DNA of 35,038 nucleotides from Silvanigrellales bacterium (GTDB lineage: Bacteria; Bdellovibrionota_B; Oligoflexia; Silvanigrellales; Silvanigrellaceae). The stretch spans positions 1 through 35,038 of the forward strand of contig JADCJN010000276.1 of the NCBI GenBank assembly GCA_020247005.1. Reading direction: 5' to 3'. How positions within the stretch are numbered: the stretch's first letter is position 1; each line of letters begins with the position of its first letter. The position numbers and the translations under genes are program-made. Positions 32,882 to 35,038 of this stretch are shown in pieces. Under the pieces are notes generated by a model. The model was not told the origin of the DNA and ran no database searches. It saw nothing but the letters and a program-made list of their open reading frames with translations.

Positions 32882-33602
32882 GTTTTGCCGGGAACCGCAC
32901 GAGCTCATTTGCGCGTTCGACTTCGACGGGACGCTGGCCCCTATTGTGGCCCAGCCGGGCGCCTCACGCATGCATGTGGAAGTGGAGTCGCGTCTGCGCG
33001 CTCTGGCCGGCCGGTGCAGCGTTGTTGTGATTTCGGGACGGTCGGTCGCCGATCTTCAAGAGCGTGTGCGCATTCCGGGTATCCAGCTTGTGGGCAACCA
33101 CGGAATGGAAAGTCCGTTTGTGCACGAAGAGGCGCTCGCTCTTTCACGCGCAAGTTCGGAGACCTGGCGTGTTCTTCTGGAAGAGAGCGGAATGAAGGCC
33201 CTTCAAGGGGTGGAGCTTGAGAACAAAACCTACAGCCTCGCTCTTCATTACAGGCATTCACCCAGGCGTGCCGCAGCAAAGGCGAAGCTTGTTGCTCTTG
33301 CGGGTGGACTTGTTCCCTTGCCGCGGTTGGTGGGTGGCAAGGAGGTTTTAAATCTCGTTCACCCCGCACTTCCTCACAAAGGCACCGCCCTCACCTCTTT
33401 CCAGGCGTCGCTCGCGCGCAGAAGGAGCCTGTATGTGGGCGATGACGTCACGGACGAAGATGTGTTCGCTCTCGTGTCTCCGGAACTCTGGAGCATCCGT
33501 GTGGGGAGGGGTGGCGCAAGCCTGGCGCGTTTTTTCATTCCGCGCCAACGTGACGTGCGCCGATTGCTCGACCTACTTCTAGAACTCATTCCCGAGACCT
33601 GA
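32838..33602 (+). CDS. otsB: Trehalose-6-phosphate phosphatase
   Basis: OtsB removes the phosphate from trehalose-6-phosphate. The 254-aa protein has the HAD motifs: FDFDGTLAP with the nucleophile D28 and general acid D30, ISGRS at about 65-69 as motif II, a lysine before the last motif, and GDDVTDEDVF (201-210) as motif IV. VGNHGME is also typical of the family. The ATG at 32838 lies within the end of otsA, so the two enzymes are coupled and the pathway from UDP-glucose to trehalose is complete here. Confidence 0.94.
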   Translation: MRNLFSPNVRPLLAEFCREPHELICAFDFDGTLAPIVAQPGASRMHVEVESRLRALAGRCSVVVISGRSVADLQERVRIPGIQLVGNHGMESPFVHEEALALSRASSETWRVLLEESGMKALQGVELENKTYSLALHYRHSPRRAAAKAKLVALAGGLVPLPRLVGGKEVLNLVHPALPHKGTALTSFQASLARRRSLYVGDDVTDEDVFALVSPELWSIRVGRGGASLARFFIPRQRDVRRLLDLLLELIPET

Positions 33603-33635
33603 CGCCTCTTCAAAAGAAAGTGGCAAAAACACGGG

Positions 33636-33675
33636 CAACAAAGAGAACCCCAAAGGGCACAGGGCTCTTTGGGGT
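33636..33675 (-). terminator. Possible terminator between otsB and the small basic gene
   Basis: Positions 33647-33655 pair perfectly with 33667-33675 (9 bp) around an 11-nt loop. On the minus strand a pyrimidine-rich tail with several T follows (about 33636-33646), which suits termination of the small basic gene 60 nt upstream. On the plus strand it lies 45 nt after otsB but has no T-run. Confidence 0.5.
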
Positions 33676-33734
33676 CTTCAATGGGTACGAGTCGCGTGCA
33701 GGCAAGCGACATTCCCCGAGGGCCGGGAGCAAGC

Positions 33735-33845
33735 TTACTTGCCGCCCGTTCTCGCAGCGCGACGACGCTTTATGAGACGGCGCTTCTTGCGACCGACTTT
33801 ACGACGGCCCTTGGGATGCTTGCGACGATGACGCGAACCGTGCAC
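33735..33845 (-). CDS. Very small polybasic protein (36 aa), ribosomal/AURKAIP1-COX24-like in character
   Basis: The frame starts with GTG at 33845 and ends with TAA at 33735-33737. The product has about 20 arginine/lysine residues in 36 aa, with HRRKHPKGRRKVGRKKRRL as its core, one small hydrophobic pair and no acidic residues. GAGGAGG stands 5 nt before the GTG. This matches in character the tiny basic ribosomal or ribosome-associated proteins (for example the AURKAIP1/COX24 or Thx type), but I cannot assign it to any. The strong ribosome binding site, a following hairpin and extreme, consistent basicity favour a real gene. Length is below most gene-finder limits. Confidence 0.6.
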   Translation of the reverse strand: MHGSRHRRKHPKGRRKVGRKKRRLIKRRRAARTGGK

Positions 33846-33964
33846 GGAAACCTCCTCGAACAGGATGAAAAGATGGAATGGAAAAACAGGGGTTGCTTAA
33901 AAATACGGTGCCCAGAAAGGGGCCTTAACACCCCCGAAGCAGCCTGGCAAGCCTCGATTCCCCT

Positions 33965-34348
33965 TCAGATGCCCAACGTGTTGAGCCTTTCTGGGTCGCG
34001 GACCTTCATCAGGATGCGCAGCTCCACCTTGCCGCGGATGCGTCCAATAAACTCAATTTCGTCTTCCAAAGGGTGAAAGCCATACACCTGTTGAAGCATG
34101 CGGAGCTGTCGCGGGGTCATGAAGTCGGCGTCCACAAGATGATAGCAGACTTTAATGAGACCCAAACGAGCAAGACAAGGCCGAATCTTCTCGTCGTCGG
34201 GGTCATCCCAAAGGGAATGGAGCTCGTGGTTGCGGCCCCGCTCGGCCACCACAAAAGAAAACGACTTCGCGACGCGGATGTGCTCCCAGGGGTTGCACTC
34301 GTGCCAAGAGCCATCGGGTAAAATCCATCCGCTCACTCTTTGGCTCAT
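33965..34348 (-). CDS. Conserved-looking hypothetical protein
   Basis: From the ATG at 34348 the product is 127 aa without signal peptide or membrane helix. The N-terminus RVSGWILPDGSWHECNPWEHIRVA has tryptophan, cysteine and histidine in an arrangement I have seen in small hypothetical or phage-like proteins, but I cannot name a family. The rest is a mixed alpha/beta segment ending with a charged GRIRGKVELRILMKVRDPERL. An ATG at 34360 is also in frame, but the purine run GGGAGGG touches it, while it lies 12 nt before 34348. It is the gene upstream of the small basic ORF on the same strand, 119 nt apart, and follows the pilin gene. Confidence 0.6.
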   Translation of the reverse strand: MSQRVSGWILPDGSWHECNPWEHIRVAKSFSFVVAERGRNHELHSLWDDPDDEKIRPCLARLGLIKVCYHLVDADFMTPRQLRMLQQVYGFHPLEDEIEFIGRIRGKVELRILMKVRDPERLNTLGI

Positions 34349-34431
34349 TGTGAAACGCATCCCTCCCTTTGGCTCGTTTCAGGCGGCTCCCCCACGCTAC
34401 CATGAGCAAAGAAGGTCCTGCCAATGAGAGG

Positions 34432-34474
34432 ACAAAAGGAAACCCCCTTCGCGTGCGGAGCACGGGCGGGGGTT
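34432..34474 (-). terminator. Rho-independent terminator after the pilin gene
   Basis: Positions 34441-34447 pair with 34468-34474, and inside them 34452-34456 pair with 34460-34464. In the minus direction a T-rich tail (about 34432-34442) follows. It starts 17 nt after the pilin stop, ending that transcript before the next minus-strand gene. Confidence 0.75.
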
Positions 34475-34491
34475 CAACTGGCAACCGAGAA

Positions 34492-35038
34492 TTATTCGGG
34501 GTCGTCAGAGTCCGAAATGGCCACAGCAAAGTTCGCGGTTCCGGTGCCTTGCTGTGGGCACTGTGTTGCCGTGGTGGCGAGTTTCGCTCCCGCGGCGGGC
34601 GCTGTGGCCGGGATGCCGGCAACGCCGTCGTACGCGGAGCATGCCCACTTGTTGGTGTTGATGCGTTGGGCATCAAAAACCTTCACGTCTGCCCCGTTCG
34701 TACCCAGAGGGGCATTGGACACCGCCATGGCTGCCCACCGGGCGGCTTGCGCGTTCGTCTCTGCCTCGCTGACGATGGAATAGCTATACTTCGGGCGGGT
34801 CCCGGAAATCGCGAAGCCGATGGTGTTCGCGGCAGCTCCCTTCACACCTGCTGTGGTGTAGAGGTTCCCAAAAGCGGCTGCAACGGGCGCAAAGTCACTG
34901 TAGTTTGCCATGTACGCCTGCTGCGCAAGGTACACTCCATTCAACCCCGATTTCGCTTCGGTTTGCTGAGCGCGTGCTTTGAACGTCTGGAATTTCGGCA
35001 CAGCGACGCCAGCCAGAATCCCGATGATGGTGACCACC
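34492..35038 (-). CDS. Type IV pilin (partial, 5' end cut by window edge)
   Basis: The visible start VVTIIGILAGVAVPKFQTFKARA continues the type IV pilin N-terminal helix; the prepilin cleavage site and the glutamate at +5 should lie just outside the window. The mature protein is a major or minor pilin of about 180-190 aa. The globular part contains a helix with YLAQQAYMANY, a beta-rich middle, and two cysteines (in KWACSAYDG and TATQCPQ) that could form the usual C-terminal disulfide loop. The last residues are SDSDDPE. The reading frame begins at the window edge on the minus strand; GTG at 35037 is an internal codon, not a start. Whether this is PilA-like or a pseudopilin cannot be decided. 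Confidence 0.85.
   Translation of the reverse strand, partial: VVTIIGILAGVAVPKFQTFKARAQQTEAKSGLNGVYLAQQAYMANYSDFAPVAAAFGNLYTTAGVKGAAANTIGFAISGTRPKYSYSIVSEAETNAQAARWAAMAVSNAPLGTNGADVKVFDAQRINTNKWACSAYDGVAGIPATAPAAGAKLATTATQCPQQGTGTANFAVAISDSDDPE

Overview
This window looks like a chromosomal segment of a Gram-negative, respiring bacterium. Signs of an outer membrane are a barrel-like protein ending in phenylalanine, several lipoproteins and an ADP-heptose-type glycosyltransferase. It also carries complex I subunits, a type IV pilin and a metzincin lipoprotein. The mixture suggests the former Deltaproteobacteria/Bdellovibrionota, but this is inferred from gene content and no rRNA is present to confirm it. 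I found no tRNA, rRNA or CRISPR array.

Layout. Positions 1-1465 are transposon debris: an N-terminal fragment of an integrase-type transposase is joined to a C-terminal fragment of an unrelated DDE transposase at an 80-bp near-perfect palindrome (791-870). Next come a cystathionine gamma-synthase/lyase with an odd leader, a small charged protein, a barrel-like outer membrane protein, a diheme cytochrome c lipoprotein and an arginase/formimidoylglutamase-family hydrolase. Positions 5982-13636 hold the membrane arm of complex I (nuoA, H, J, K, L, M, N) without the peripheral-arm genes. The same tight series continues into a divergent Lgt-family protein and a glycerol-1-phosphate dehydrogenase-like protein (overlapping ATGA). 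cutA and a large metalloprotease lipoprotein follow.

Converging on the protease is a minus-strand operon (22427 to 18965): a small membrane protein, a GT9 glycosyltransferase and a membrane histidine kinase. It is divergent from scpA, across an intergenic region with three 22-nt GC-rich repeats. A lipoprotein and a large helical protein of unknown function follow, then the rplM-rpsI ribosomal operon, which ends at a strong bidirectional terminator.

The right part is a trehalose locus. A fused membrane-sensor/trehalose-6-phosphate synthase and its phosphatase (otsA-otsB) run rightward. A GH15 glucoamylase/trehalase-like enzyme, an AhpD-like protein and a large lipoprotein run leftward from the same divergent region, which holds a 19-nt tandem repeat. 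The end carries a very small polybasic protein, a hypothetical protein and a type IV pilin cut by the window edge.

The most notable points are the sensor-fused OtsA with repeats in its 5' region, the archaeal-type G1P dehydrogenase coupled to an Lgt-like protein, the unannotated-size 36-aa basic gene, and the palindrome at the transposon junction.
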